Assembly (NCBI GenBank): GCA_946482325.1
Contig: CAMLRA010000031.1
Coordinates: 1-30,398, forward strand
Reading direction: 5' to 3'
DNA: 30,398 nt
Origin: an uncultured Chromatiaceae bacterium
GTDB lineage: Bacteria; Pseudomonadota; Gammaproteobacteria; Enterobacterales; Alteromonadaceae
Made by a program: the position numbers and the translations under genes. Positions 17,145-24,819 of the stretch are shown piece by piece. Below the pieces are notes generated by a model, which worked only from the letters and a program-made list of their open reading frames with translations, had not been told where the DNA came from and did no database searches. Position 1 is the first letter of the stretch. Every line of letters starts with the position of its first letter.

Positions 17145-17837
17145 TCAGGCCTGACCGTAATAAGCGTTTTTGCCGTGTTTACGGAAATAATGTTTGTCCA
17201 TCACCGCTGTGGCTAACAGGTCGCCCTGCGGCGCCAGGGTGCGGGTTAAATAAGCCATCCGCGCAATTTCCTCGAGGATCACTGCGTGATAGACGGATTT
17301 CGCTGCATCTTTACCCCAGGTAAAAGGCGCATGTCCGGCGACCACCACCATAGGTGCTGCCAGCGGGTCCAGTTCGGCGAAAGCGCGCACGATTTGCACA
17401 CCGGTTTCTTCTTCATAATCCCGCGCCACTTGTTCGATGCTCATCTCACCGGTGCAGGGCACGGCGCCATAAACAAAATCGGCATGGGTAGTTCCGAGGC
17501 ACGGAATGGGCAACTTGGCCTGTGCCCAGGCGGTGGCATAGGTCGAATGGGTATGGGTGACACCACCAATGTCGCTGAAATGGCGGTATAAATGGGTATG
17601 CGTTTTCGTGTCGGACGAAGGACGTAAACGGCCTTCGACGATCTGATTGTCCAAATCAACAATCACCATGTCGTCGGCGCGCATATCTTCATAGGCTACG
17701 CCGCTTGGTTTAATCGCAATCACGCCTTTGGCGCGGTCGATTTGCGACACATTGCCAAAGGTGTAAATCACCAGTCCGCGCTTTTGCAGCTCTAAGTTGG
17801 CTTCAAATACTTCACGTTTTAATTCGGTGTAGCTCAT
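17145..17837 (-). CDS. araD: L-ribulose-5-phosphate 4-epimerase
   Basis: 230 residues (E. coli AraD has 231), a class II aldolase-fold zinc enzyme that turns L-ribulose 5-phosphate into D-xylulose 5-phosphate. Conserved residues are present at nearly E. coli positions: Asp76 (SSDTKTH), zinc ligands His95 and His97 (VTHTHSTY) and His169 (VAGHAPF), catalytic Asp120 (THADF) and a Tyr at the C-terminus (YYGQA). The start overlaps the araB stop by four bases (ATGA), with AGGAGGGG just upstream inside araB, so the two are translationally coupled. Confidence 0.98.
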   Translation of the reverse strand: MSYTELKREVFEANLELQKRGLVIYTFGNVSQIDRAKGVIAIKPSGVAYEDMRADDMVIVDLDNQIVEGRLRPSSDTKTHTHLYRHFSDIGGVTHTHSTYATAWAQAKLPIPCLGTTHADFVYGAVPCTGEMSIEQVARDYEEETGVQIVRAFAELDPLAAPMVVVAGHAPFTWGKDAAKSVYHAVILEEIARMAYLTRTLAPQGDLLATAVMDKHYFRKHGKNAYYGQA

Positions 17838-19504
17838 AGCCCCTCCTGTGCTTTTGCATCAACAAAGGCACCAAGCTGCTGATATTGTTGATATAAACCG
17901 TCATAGACTGCGGCATTGGCCGCATTGGGGCTGTAGGTCTGGCACACCGGCGACGCCATCACCGCCTGCGCCGCAGCCACAGTCGGGAATACACCGGCAG
18001 CAACGGCGGCAAAAATGGCGGCGCCTAAGGCACAGCTTTGTTCGCTGTCGAGCACGGCGATATCGCAGTGCCAGACGTCGGCACAAATCTGCATCACCAG
18101 CGGCGATTTTTTCGAAATGCCACCGATCACCACCACCGAATCCACGGGCACACCCTGCTCGCGAAAACGCTCAGTAATAGCGCGTGAACCAAAAGCCGTG
18201 GCCTCGACCAAAGCACGGAAAATCTGTGGCGCCTGGCTGCCCATTTTCAGGCCGCTGATCGCCATCGCCACCCGTTGACTGGCATCCGGCGTACGCCGGC
18301 CATTGACCCAATCCAGCGCCGTGATGCCGCTCTGGCCTGGAGCCAGCTTTGCCGCTTCACGTGACAAAGCCGGAATAATCTGCGCTTCTAATTCTGCCAG
18401 CGCTGCGGCAGATAATTGCTGACCGAGCAACTGCAACGGGAAACTCAGCAGGTCGCGAAACCAGGCATATAAATCGCCAAAGGCAGACTGACCGGCTTCC
18501 AAACCAATCATGCCCGGTAACACTGAACCATCGACCTGACCACAAATACCGCGCACCGGTTTATCTGCAAAAAGCTCAGCGCTTGCCACTGTAATATCGC
18601 AAGTCGAAGTACCCATCACTTTGGTCAAGACACCGGGCCGCACATTGGCGGCGACGGCGCCCATATGGCAGTCAAAGGCGCCATAACCAATGGCAATACC
18701 ACGTGGCAAACCTAAACGCTGGGCCCATTCGGCACACAAACGCCCGGCGGCCTGATCAGAAGTGCGGGTGTCGGCATTCAGTCTTTCGGCAAAACCAGCC
18801 AGTAACGGGTCGATGCCGGCAAAAAACGCCTCAGGTGGAAAACCACCCCAGCTTTGATGCCACATCATTTTGTGACCGGCAGCGCAGCGGCCGAGATAAA
18901 AATCTGCCGGGGCCGTGGTATTGGTTAACACCGCCGTGATCCAGTCGCAGTGTTCAACAAAGCTGTAGGCGGCCGCGCGCACTTGCGGGTCCTGACGCAG
19001 CACATGCAGCGCCTTGGCCCAGTACCATTCAGACGAATAAATGCCACCGATAAATTGCAGATAATTCGGCCCGGCACCACGCGCAGCATAGCTATTCGCC
19101 GCTGCAGTGATTTCTGCAGCTTCGGAGAGCGCAGTATGGTCTTTCCACAGCACAAACATCGCATTAGGGTTCTGGGCAAACTCCGGCAACAGTGCCAGCG
19201 GCACGCCGGCGCTGTTAATCGCCACCGGCGTTGAACCTGTGGTGTCGACACTCAAGCCCACCACTTGGTTGGCACTACCCGCTGGCGCTTGTTGCCACAA
19301 CAACTGCAGCACTTGTTCAAGCGCGTCGAGATAATCCTGCGGATGCTGGCGGAACTGGTCACGGCCCGGCTCACAATACAAACCCTGACTCCAGCGCGGA
19401 TAGTTCACCACGGCGCTGGCCAGCTCCTGGCCACTGGCGGTATCCACCAGCAAGGCCCGGACTGAGTCCGAACCATAATCAATTCCAATGACATAAAACG
19501 ACAT
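17834..19504 (-). CDS. araB: L-ribulokinase
   Basis: 556 residues (E. coli AraB has 566), an FGGY-family sugar kinase that phosphorylates L-ribulose with ATP. It starts YVIGIDYGSDSVRALLVDT, the phosphate-1 loop. The catalytic Asp is in GYGAFDCHMGAV (about 278), and the C-terminal ATP site includes VVVIGGISKKSPLVMQI and SCALGAAIFAAV. AAAGG precedes the ATG. It is the first gene of araBDA, with an operator-like site about 40 bases upstream. No AraC-type regulator lies beside it, unlike in enterics. Confidence 0.98.
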   Translation of the reverse strand: MSFYVIGIDYGSDSVRALLVDTASGQELASAVVNYPRWSQGLYCEPGRDQFRQHPQDYLDALEQVLQLLWQQAPAGSANQVVGLSVDTTGSTPVAINSAGVPLALLPEFAQNPNAMFVLWKDHTALSEAAEITAAANSYAARGAGPNYLQFIGGIYSSEWYWAKALHVLRQDPQVRAAAYSFVEHCDWITAVLTNTTAPADFYLGRCAAGHKMMWHQSWGGFPPEAFFAGIDPLLAGFAERLNADTRTSDQAAGRLCAEWAQRLGLPRGIAIGYGAFDCHMGAVAANVRPGVLTKVMGTSTCDITVASAELFADKPVRGICGQVDGSVLPGMIGLEAGQSAFGDLYAWFRDLLSFPLQLLGQQLSAAALAELEAQIIPALSREAAKLAPGQSGITALDWVNGRRTPDASQRVAMAISGLKMGSQAPQIFRALVEATAFGSRAITERFREQGVPVDSVVVIGGISKKSPLVMQICADVWHCDIAVLDSEQSCALGAAIFAAVAAGVFPTVAAAQAVMASPVCQTYSPNAANAAVYDGLYQQYQQLGAFVDAKAQEGL

Positions 19505-19544
19505 AAGTACCTTTCTCGCTTTGCATCGACATCACCATAAATTA

Positions 19545-19557
19545 ATTGTATGATAAT
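19545..19557 (-). promoter_or_regulatory. Operator-like site before araBDA
   Basis: ATTGTATGATAAT fully matches ATTGTA-N-[TG]A[TC]AAT. It lies about 41 bases before the araB start codon in the 240-base gap between the divergent araB and tal genes. On the tal side only a half-site (TACAAT at 19716-19721) can be seen. Confidence 0.62.
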
Positions 19558-19744
19558 ATCACCATTTGAGAACTGTAAAGATCATATAAAAATATATTTT
19601 GATTCGCACTGATGTTTTTCGTTAAGGCAGCTGTCTTTTAAGGCTTTTATCGACAAACGTCGCATCACCCTCTGGAGTTCAGCAGGGTGAATAGCAACAG
19701 TTCAGGCCGTTTTTTTACAATTAAATATGATAAATGAGGGATTT

Positions 19745-20692
19745 ATGTCAGACCAATTAAGCCAGTTAAAGCAGTTCACGACTGTCGTAGCCGACACCGG
19801 TGATTTTGCCGCCATCAAGTTGTATCAGCCACAAGACGCCACCACTAACCCGTCGCTGATTTTAAAAACCATCGAGCAGGCGCAGTACCGCCATCTGGCT
19901 GCAGAAGCGCTGCAGTGGGCCGCAACCCGCACCACAGGCGATGCCCGCATCAACCTGGCCGCCGACAAACTGGCAGTGTTAATTGGTCAGCAGCTGATGG
20001 CGCAGGTCCCGGGTTATGTCTCGACCGAAGTCGACGCCCGCCTGTCGTTTGATACTATGGCGACTATTGAAAAAGCCCATCAGCTGCTGGAGCTGTATCA
20101 GGCGCAAGGTTCGGACATCAGCCGGGTGCTGATAAAAATCGCCGCCACCTGGGAAGGGATTCAGGCCGCGCGCGTGCTGGAGCAACAAGGTGTGCGCTGT
20201 AACCTGACGTTGATTTTCAGTTTTGCTCAGGCCCGTGCCTGTGCTGAAGCCGGTAGCTACTTAATTTCACCTTTTGTCGGTCGTATTCTCGACTGGTACA
20301 AAAAACAACAGCCGCAGCAGGATTTCAGCGGCGAGCAGGACCCGGGCGTCCAGTTTGTCCGCCGTGTGTATCAGTATTTTAAAACCCACCGTTACCCCAC
20401 CATCGTGATGGGCGCCAGTTTTCGCAACAGCGAAGAAATTCGCCAGCTGGCCGGTTGCGATCGCCTGACCATCAGCCCGGCGCTGCTGCAGGAACTCGCC
20501 GACAGCACAGGCCCGGTGCCACGTCGTTTACATGCCGACGTCCCGGCCGCAGCTGCGCCCACCACGCTGACCGAAGCCCAGTTCCGCTGGCAGATGCTGG
20601 AAGACCAGATGGCCAGCGACAAACTGCAGGAAGGCATCCGCCAGTTTGCTGCTGATCAGCAGAAGCTAGAGGATATTTTGCGGGGGCTCTGA
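19745..20692 (+). CDS. tal: Transaldolase
   Basis: 315 residues (E. coli TalB has 317). It transfers a dihydroxyacetone unit between sugar phosphates in the non-oxidative pentose phosphate pathway. Conserved residues match TalB: Asp17 (VADTGDF), Asn35 (TTNPSLIL), Glu95 (VSTEVDARL) and the Schiff-base Lys131 ([12 protein letters not shown]). The ATG at 19745 is preferred because GAGGG lies 7 bases upstream; an in-frame ATG six codons earlier lacks a good site. It is the only complete plus-strand gene in the window. It faces tkt across a long inverted-repeat element, and together with tkt it disposes of the xylulose 5-phosphate made by AraBDA. Confidence 0.97.
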   Translation: MSDQLSQLKQFTTVVADTGDFAAIKLYQPQDATTNPSLILKTIEQAQYRHLAAEALQWAATRTTGDARINLAADKLAVLIGQQLMAQVPGYVSTEVDARLSFDTMATIEKAHQLLELYQAQGSDISRVLIKIAATWEGIQAARVLEQQGVRCNLTLIFSFAQARACAEAGSYLISPFVGRILDWYKKQQPQQDFSGEQDPGVQFVRRVYQYFKTHRYPTIVMGASFRNSEEIRQLAGCDRLTISPALLQELADSTGPVPRRLHADVPAAAAPTTLTEAQFRWQMLEDQMASDKLQEGIRQFAADQQKLEDILRGL

Positions 20693-20865
20693 CGCTGCGC
20701 TTAGCTTTTGCCCTGCGGGCGGCTTTGTTTTCGTAATCGTTATTTCCTTTGCAGCGAGACCGCTTAGCAGAGAAATCACCTTACGGTGAGTTCCTTTCTT
20801 TTGCCTTGCCAAAAGAAAGGAACCGAAAGAAAAGGCGCACCCGGTTCCGCTCGAAAGCCCGCTGA

Positions 20866-20958
20866 AAATCAACAGTTTGAGGCGCTGGGGCAACTCGTGC
20901 GGCGCTACCGTCGCCGCACTCAGACACTCCCCAGCTTAAAACCTCAAACTATTGATTT
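20866..20958 (+). repeat. Multi-tier hairpin, left copy
   Basis: Stem 1 is 17 bp with one mismatch (20866-20882 / 20942-20958). Stem 2 is CTGGGG/CCCCAG (20885-20890 / 20929-20934). Stem 3 is GTGCGGCG/CGCCGCAC (20897-20904 / 20912-20919), closed by the loop CTACCGT. The single strands AACTC and TCAGACAC flank stem 3. Orientation is shown as plus because this copy reads with tal. Confidence 0.75.
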
Positions 20959-21107
20959 GCATCGGCTCGCTCCAACGGGTGATTGGTTTTCTTAGTTGTT
21001 TTTGTTTTGAACGAAAGAAAATTAAGAGCAAAGCCAACTACTGGTGCATTCTGCTTTGTTTCGTCGACACCATCTACACAACCCTCTCCCCGTTGGAGCG
21101 AGCCGGC

Positions 21108-21205
21108 TGAAAATCGTTGGCCAAGGTTTTAAGAAAACGGGTGTCTGAGCTGGGCGACGGTAGCGCCCAGCGAGTTACGTTTTCGCCTTGGACGGCGACT
21201 TTTCA
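21108..21205 (-). repeat. Multi-tier hairpin, right copy (inverted)
   Basis: Same layout as the left copy read on the minus strand, with different paired bases. Stem 3 is GCTGGGCG/CGCCCAGC (21149-21156 / 21164-21171) with the same loop (CTACCGT on this strand). Stem 2 is GAAAACG/CGTTTTC (21133-21139 / 21178-21184). The outer pairings are TGAAAA/TTTTCA and CCAAGG/CCTTGG with an unpaired middle. The strands ACTC and TCAGACAC are kept. Confidence 0.72.
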
Positions 21206-21383
21206 GACGGGCTTTCGAGCGGAACCGGGGTCGGTTTTTCTTTGGTTACTTTCTTTTGCTGAAACAAAAGAAAGTGACTCACCGTTAGGTGATTTCTTTG
21301 CTAGACGGTCTCGCCGCAAAGAAAATAAAGATAATGACCACAAAACCGCCGCCCCCAGGGCAAAGCACTTGCCTCAGCAACAA

Positions 21384-21476
21384 GCGCCTCACCGACAGGT
21401 GATTTCTTTGCCAGGCGGACTAGCACCAAAGGAAAAAACGAAAAATAAGCCCAGCGCCGCCCGCCGGGCAAAAAGC
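21384..21476 (-). repeat. Third, partial copy of the outer arm
   Basis: From 21387 the sequence CTCACCGACAGGTGATTTC, then CTTTG, a GGCGG-ACT block and an A-rich run ending at GCCCGCCGGGCAAAAAGC, repeats 21278-21370 in the same direction with many changes. The TCACC/GGTGA stem is kept, but its loop differs (GACA here, GTTA in the neighbour). It ends at the tkt stop codon. Confidence 0.65.
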
Positions 21477-23482
21477 TAAACCAGCAACCGCTGCGCCGCA
21501 GCCACAATATTCTCCACGCTAAAGCCAAAATGCTGCATCAACACCGGCCCTGGTGCCGACTCACCGAAGCTGCGCATGCCGATAATAGCACCGTCACGGC
21601 CGGTGTATTTGTACCAATAGTCCTGATGCGCCGCTTCAATCGCCAGAATTTTACTGCCGGCCGGTAACACCGCAGCCTGATAGGTAGCGTCCTGGGCGTC
21701 AAACACATCGGTGCTTGGCATCGACACCAGCCGCACCGCCACACCTTTAGCAGCAAGCTGCTGATAGGCCTGCAATGCCAGCCCCACTTCGGCACCGGTG
21801 GCGAGCAGAATTAATGCCGGCACTGCCTGTTCACCGCTTTGCGCCACCATATAAGCGCCGCGCTGAATCAGGCTAATATCCAAATCTTTTGGCACTACAG
21901 CTGCAGTATTCTGCCGGCTTAATACCAATGCCGTCGGGCCCTGCTTCCTATTAAGCGCATGTTGCCAGGCCACGGCCGTTTCGGTGGCGTCTGCCGGGCG
22001 CCACGTGGATAAGTTCGGGGTTAAACGTAAATTCGGCACTTGCTCCACCGGTTGATGGGTTGGGCCATCTTCGCCTTGAGCAATCGAATCATGGGTGTAG
22101 ACAAAAATACTCCGAATGCCCATCAACGCCGCCATCCGCACCGCGTTGCGGCCATATTCCATAAACATCAGGAAAGTTCCGCCAAAGGGGATAAAACCGC
22201 CGTGTAGTGCCACGCCGTTCATGATGCTGTTCATGCCAAATTCGCGTACACCATAATGCAGATAGTTACCGTCAGCATGTTGATGCAGCGCTTTCGCTTC
22301 GGGCCACAAGGTCAGGTTGGAGCCGGCCAAATCGGCCGAACCGCCGAGAATTTCTGGCAGCAGCCGGGCAAACACCCCAATGCTTTGCTGTGAGGCTTTA
22401 CGAGTGGCAATCGCCTCTGCCTGTTGCTGACAGTCGCGAATATGGGCTTGTGCAACTGCAGCAAATTTGGCCGGCAGTTCGCCATCAAGCACCCGGCGGC
22501 TGAATTCAGTGGCTAGCTGTGGATGCTCCGCCTGATACCGCTGCCAAAGCGTGCGCCAGGCCTGTTGGCTGGACTCGCCTTTGCGGCGTTGGTCCCACTG
22601 TGCAGCGACATCCGCCGGAATTTCAAACGCCGGCCAGGGCCAGCCGAGTTGCTCGCGCACTGCTTTAACTTCCGCTTCGCCCAATGGCGCACCATGACAA
22701 TCATGAGTGCCGGCTTTATTCGGCGAGCCAAAACCAATTACGGTTTTACAGCAGATCAGCGTTGGCTGCTGAGTATTCGCCTGCGCCTCGCGAATGGCCT
22801 GCGCAATAGCGGCCGGGTTATGGCCATCAACACCGCTAATCACCTGCCAGCCATAAGCGGCAAAGCGTTGTGGTGTGTTGTCGCTGAACCAGCCTTCGAC
22901 ATGGCCGTCGATCGAAATGCCATTGTCATCCCAAAACGCAATCAGTTTGCCAAGCTGCAAGGTGCCCGCCAGCGAACAGGCTTCATGCGACACCCCTTCC
23001 ATCAGACAACCGTCACCCAGGAAGCAATACGTGAAATGGTCAACTAAGGCAAAACCCGGTTGGTTAAACTGCGCCGCCAGCGTTTTTTCCGCCACCGCCA
23101 TGCCGACGGCATTGGCGATGCCGGCACCGAGCGGCCCGGTGGTGGTTTCAACGCCTGGCGTATAACCATATTCCGGGTGGCCCGGCGTTTTTGAATGCAG
23201 CTGTCGGAAGCGTTGTAATTCGCTCATCGGCAGGTCATAACCGCTTAAATGCAACAACGCGTACAACAACATTGAACCGTGGCCGTTCGACAACACAAAA
23301 CGGTCGCGATCGACCCAGGCCGGGTCCTGTGGATTGTGTTTTAAGAAATCACGCCACAACACAGTGGCGATATCTGCCATGCCCATCGGCGCGCCGGGAT
23401 GGCCAGATTTAGCCTGTTGCACCGCATCCATCGCCAGTACCCGGATGGCATTGGCCAGCTGTTGTTCTGTTGACATCGTCAT
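21476..23482 (-). CDS. tkt: Transketolase
   Basis: 668 residues (E. coli TktA has 663), a thiamine diphosphate enzyme moving two-carbon units between sugar phosphates. Landmarks are [14 protein letters not shown] near the N-terminus, [14 protein letters not shown], the diphosphate-binding [22 protein letters not shown], and in the middle domain [19 protein letters not shown]. The ATG at 23482 has AAGGTG about 7 bases upstream; a second ATG two codons in is also possible. An operator-like palindrome lies only 16 bases before the start codon, so expression probably follows arabinose. The stop codon abuts the inverted-repeat element. Confidence 0.98.
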   Translation of the reverse strand: MTMSTEQQLANAIRVLAMDAVQQAKSGHPGAPMGMADIATVLWRDFLKHNPQDPAWVDRDRFVLSNGHGSMLLYALLHLSGYDLPMSELQRFRQLHSKTPGHPEYGYTPGVETTTGPLGAGIANAVGMAVAEKTLAAQFNQPGFALVDHFTYCFLGDGCLMEGVSHEACSLAGTLQLGKLIAFWDDNGISIDGHVEGWFSDNTPQRFAAYGWQVISGVDGHNPAAIAQAIREAQANTQQPTLICCKTVIGFGSPNKAGTHDCHGAPLGEAEVKAVREQLGWPWPAFEIPADVAAQWDQRRKGESSQQAWRTLWQRYQAEHPQLATEFSRRVLDGELPAKFAAVAQAHIRDCQQQAEAIATRKASQQSIGVFARLLPEILGGSADLAGSNLTLWPEAKALHQHADGNYLHYGVREFGMNSIMNGVALHGGFIPFGGTFLMFMEYGRNAVRMAALMGIRSIFVYTHDSIAQGEDGPTHQPVEQVPNLRLTPNLSTWRPADATETAVAWQHALNRKQGPTALVLSRQNTAAVVPKDLDISLIQRGAYMVAQSGEQAVPALILLATGAEVGLALQAYQQLAAKGVAVRLVSMPSTDVFDAQDATYQAAVLPAGSKILAIEAAHQDYWYKYTGRDGAIIGMRSFGESAPGPVLMQHFGFSVENIVAAAQRLLV

Positions 23483-23497
23483 AATCGCACCTTAATT

Positions 23498-23516
23498 AAT
23501 ATTGTATTACAATTAA
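23498..23516 (-). promoter_or_regulatory. Operator-like palindrome just before tkt
   Basis: The core ATTGTATTACAAT (23501-23513) is a perfect inverted repeat, identical to the core at 11486-11498; the outer bases differ. It abuts the ribosome site region, so a bound protein would block transcription very early. Confidence 0.66.
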
Positions 23517-23566
23517 GGGTATCATGACAAAAGCCGGCGCGACACACAAGTCTTCGCCGGCGAATA

Positions 23567-24100
23567 TCACTGATGATAAGTAGCGGTCAGGGTTTTGCGG
23601 GCTAAGGCCTGATGATTCAGCATATAGCCGACCACGGCAGCAGATGGGTCCGCGCCAACATCCAGCTTTTTCACCGGCAGTGCCCAGACGGTAAACTGAT
23701 AGCGATGCATGCCGTGACCGGCCGGTGGACAAGCGCCGCCATACACAGTGCCACCAAAATCATTGCGGATCAGCCGTCCCTGTAATCTGCCGATGTCCGC
23801 GCCGCGCGGCAGACCTTGCAGCGTGGCTGGTAAATCCAGCGCCAGCCAGTGCCACCAGCCGCTGCCAGTCGGAGCGTCCGGGTCATATAAGGTCACAGCA
23901 ATACTCTGGGTACCAGCCGGCAAATGCTGCCACTGCAGCTGTGGTGATAAGTTTTCGCCTTTACAGCCAAAGCCGTTGAAGACATGTCGTAAATGCATCG
24001 GCTCGCCTTCGCGGATATCCGGGCTTTCAAGTTTCATTTCTGTTGCAATTGCCGGCCCGGCCAGCAGTGCCAGAAGGAGCAAAATCGGAGACCTGACCAT
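23567..24100 (-). CDS. PEBP-family protein (YbhB/YbcL-like), exported
   Basis: 177 residues of the phosphatidylethanolamine-binding / Raf-kinase-inhibitor-like family. A signal peptide (MVRSPILLLLALLAGPAIA-TE) points to the periplasm. Family motifs are LYDPDAPTGSGWWHW (about 71-85) and YGGACPPAGHGMHRYQF. Bacterial members (YbhB, YbcL) have no settled substrate. AGGAT lies upstream of the ATG. It sits upstream of tkt on the same strand, but the operator between them suggests separate control. No link to arabinose use can be seen. Confidence 0.9.
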   Translation of the reverse strand: MVRSPILLLLALLAGPAIATEMKLESPDIREGEPMHLRHVFNGFGCKGENLSPQLQWQHLPAGTQSIAVTLYDPDAPTGSGWWHWLALDLPATLQGLPRGADIGRLQGRLIRNDFGGTVYGGACPPAGHGMHRYQFTVWALPVKKLDVGADPSAAVVGYMLNHQALARKTLTATYHQ

Positions 24101-24264
24101 GTTTTTATATCCTGAGAGTGAATTCGCTTGAGTCTACCTTGCGATCTGGCGGCGGTGCACCCGCGTGCAGCCAGCGATGGGATAAGCGGAGGATATTACT
24201 GGTCTGGCAGGGGATGATGCTGCTGCGTTTCTGACAGGAAGGTTTTTTTACAGGGCACAAAAAC

Positions 24265-24296
24265 AAAAAAGGCCCCTGTTTTCACAGTGGCCTTTT
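24265..24296 (-). terminator. Intrinsic terminator of the cold-shock gene
   Basis: On the minus strand GGCC plus ACTGT pairs with ACAG plus GGCC (one mismatch), flanked by AAAA and TTTTTT. It begins about 70 bases beyond the stop codon of the cold-shock gene. Confidence 0.85.
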
Positions 24297-24366
24297 CAGG
24301 TGGCTGACAAAACCGCTGTGCGGTCTGGCCTGCTATTCAGTGCTCAGGGCACTGATTGATTTGTAC

Positions 24367-24576
24367 TTACAGTACAGTGATTTTAGAGGCTTGTGGGCCT
24401 TTTTGACCTGGCGTGACGATGAACTGTACGCGTTGGCCTTCTTGCAGGGTTTTAAAACCAGTAGAAGCGATCTCGCTGAAGTGAGCGAATACGTCCGGAC
24501 CTGAAGCCTGTTCGATAAAGCCAAAACCTTTAGTTTCGTTGAACCATTTCACTGTGCCAGTAGTTGGAGTAGACAT
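24367..24576 (-). CDS. CspA-family cold-shock protein
   Basis: 69 residues, one complete cold-shock (OB-fold) domain that binds single-stranded RNA or DNA and melts RNA structure. RNP1 is KGFGFI (16-21) and RNP2 is VFAHF (29-33), with [11 protein letters not shown] at the N-terminus. The ribosome site is weak (ACAGGT). The leader is long and AT-rich, as common for csp genes. It is a single-gene unit with its own terminator. Whether it is cold-inducible or constitutive cannot be told from sequence. Confidence 0.96.
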   Translation of the reverse strand: MSTPTTGTVKWFNETKGFGFIEQASGPDVFAHFSEIASTGFKTLQEGQRVQFIVTPGQKGPQASKITVL

Positions 24577-24819
24577 TGTATGTACCTGTAATAATTAACA
24601 ATAATTTGAGTCTGAAATCAGACGATGGTGCTGCAAAAGATGTTTTAACTTATGAATACAGGAGGTACTAATACAACTGGTACTTTCGATGTTGTGCATA
24701 AATAATGAACAAACTGATTAAGCGCGGCCAGTGTATCTGGTTTGGCGAAACTGTCAAAGCTTATTTCACTGAGTTATTAAAATAAAATATTTTATAACCC
24801 TAGGTTTTACTGCCCGCCG
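24577..24819 (-). promoter_or_regulatory. Leader and promoter region of the cold-shock gene
   Basis: 243 bases with no gene. It contains the palindrome GTCTGAAATCAGAC (24610-24623), which can form a 6-bp hairpin in the leader, and a 14-bp AT palindrome ATAAAATATTTTAT (24782-24795) close to the preceding permease stop. A long structured 5' leader is typical of csp messages. I could not assign -10 and -35 boxes with confidence. Confidence 0.45.

Larger units (their letters stand above)
20699..21476. repeat. Complex inverted-repeat element filling the tal-tkt gap
   Basis: The whole gap between the convergent genes is a pair of inverted arms. Left arm 20704-20979 and right arm 21089-21370 (read in reverse) align nearly throughout. 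Hand alignment of the outer part gives about 80% identity, and an identical 21-base block lies at 20841-20861 and 21208-21228. Each arm holds, from outside in, a TCACC/GGTGA hairpin, a 14-bp CTTTCTTTTG/CAAAAGAAAG hairpin, a multi-tier hairpin and the block GGCTCGCTCCAACGGG. About 109 non-repeated bases lie in the middle (20980-21088). Short frames cross it on both strands but look like shadows. It is probably a dispersed mobile-like or structural repeat and may act as a two-way transcription block. Confidence 0.8.

Noticed and set aside
20666..21528. Short frames of about 70-120 codons across the tal-tkt gap on both strands
   Set aside because: They lie over inverted repeats and hairpins, lack convincing ribosome sites and read as Arg/Ser-rich or low-complexity peptides. 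The structure explains the sequence better than coding.
24562..24576. ATTGTATGTACCT next to the cold-shock start codon as another operator
   Set aside because: Only the left half matches the motif and part of it overlaps the start codon. No functional link to arabinose.
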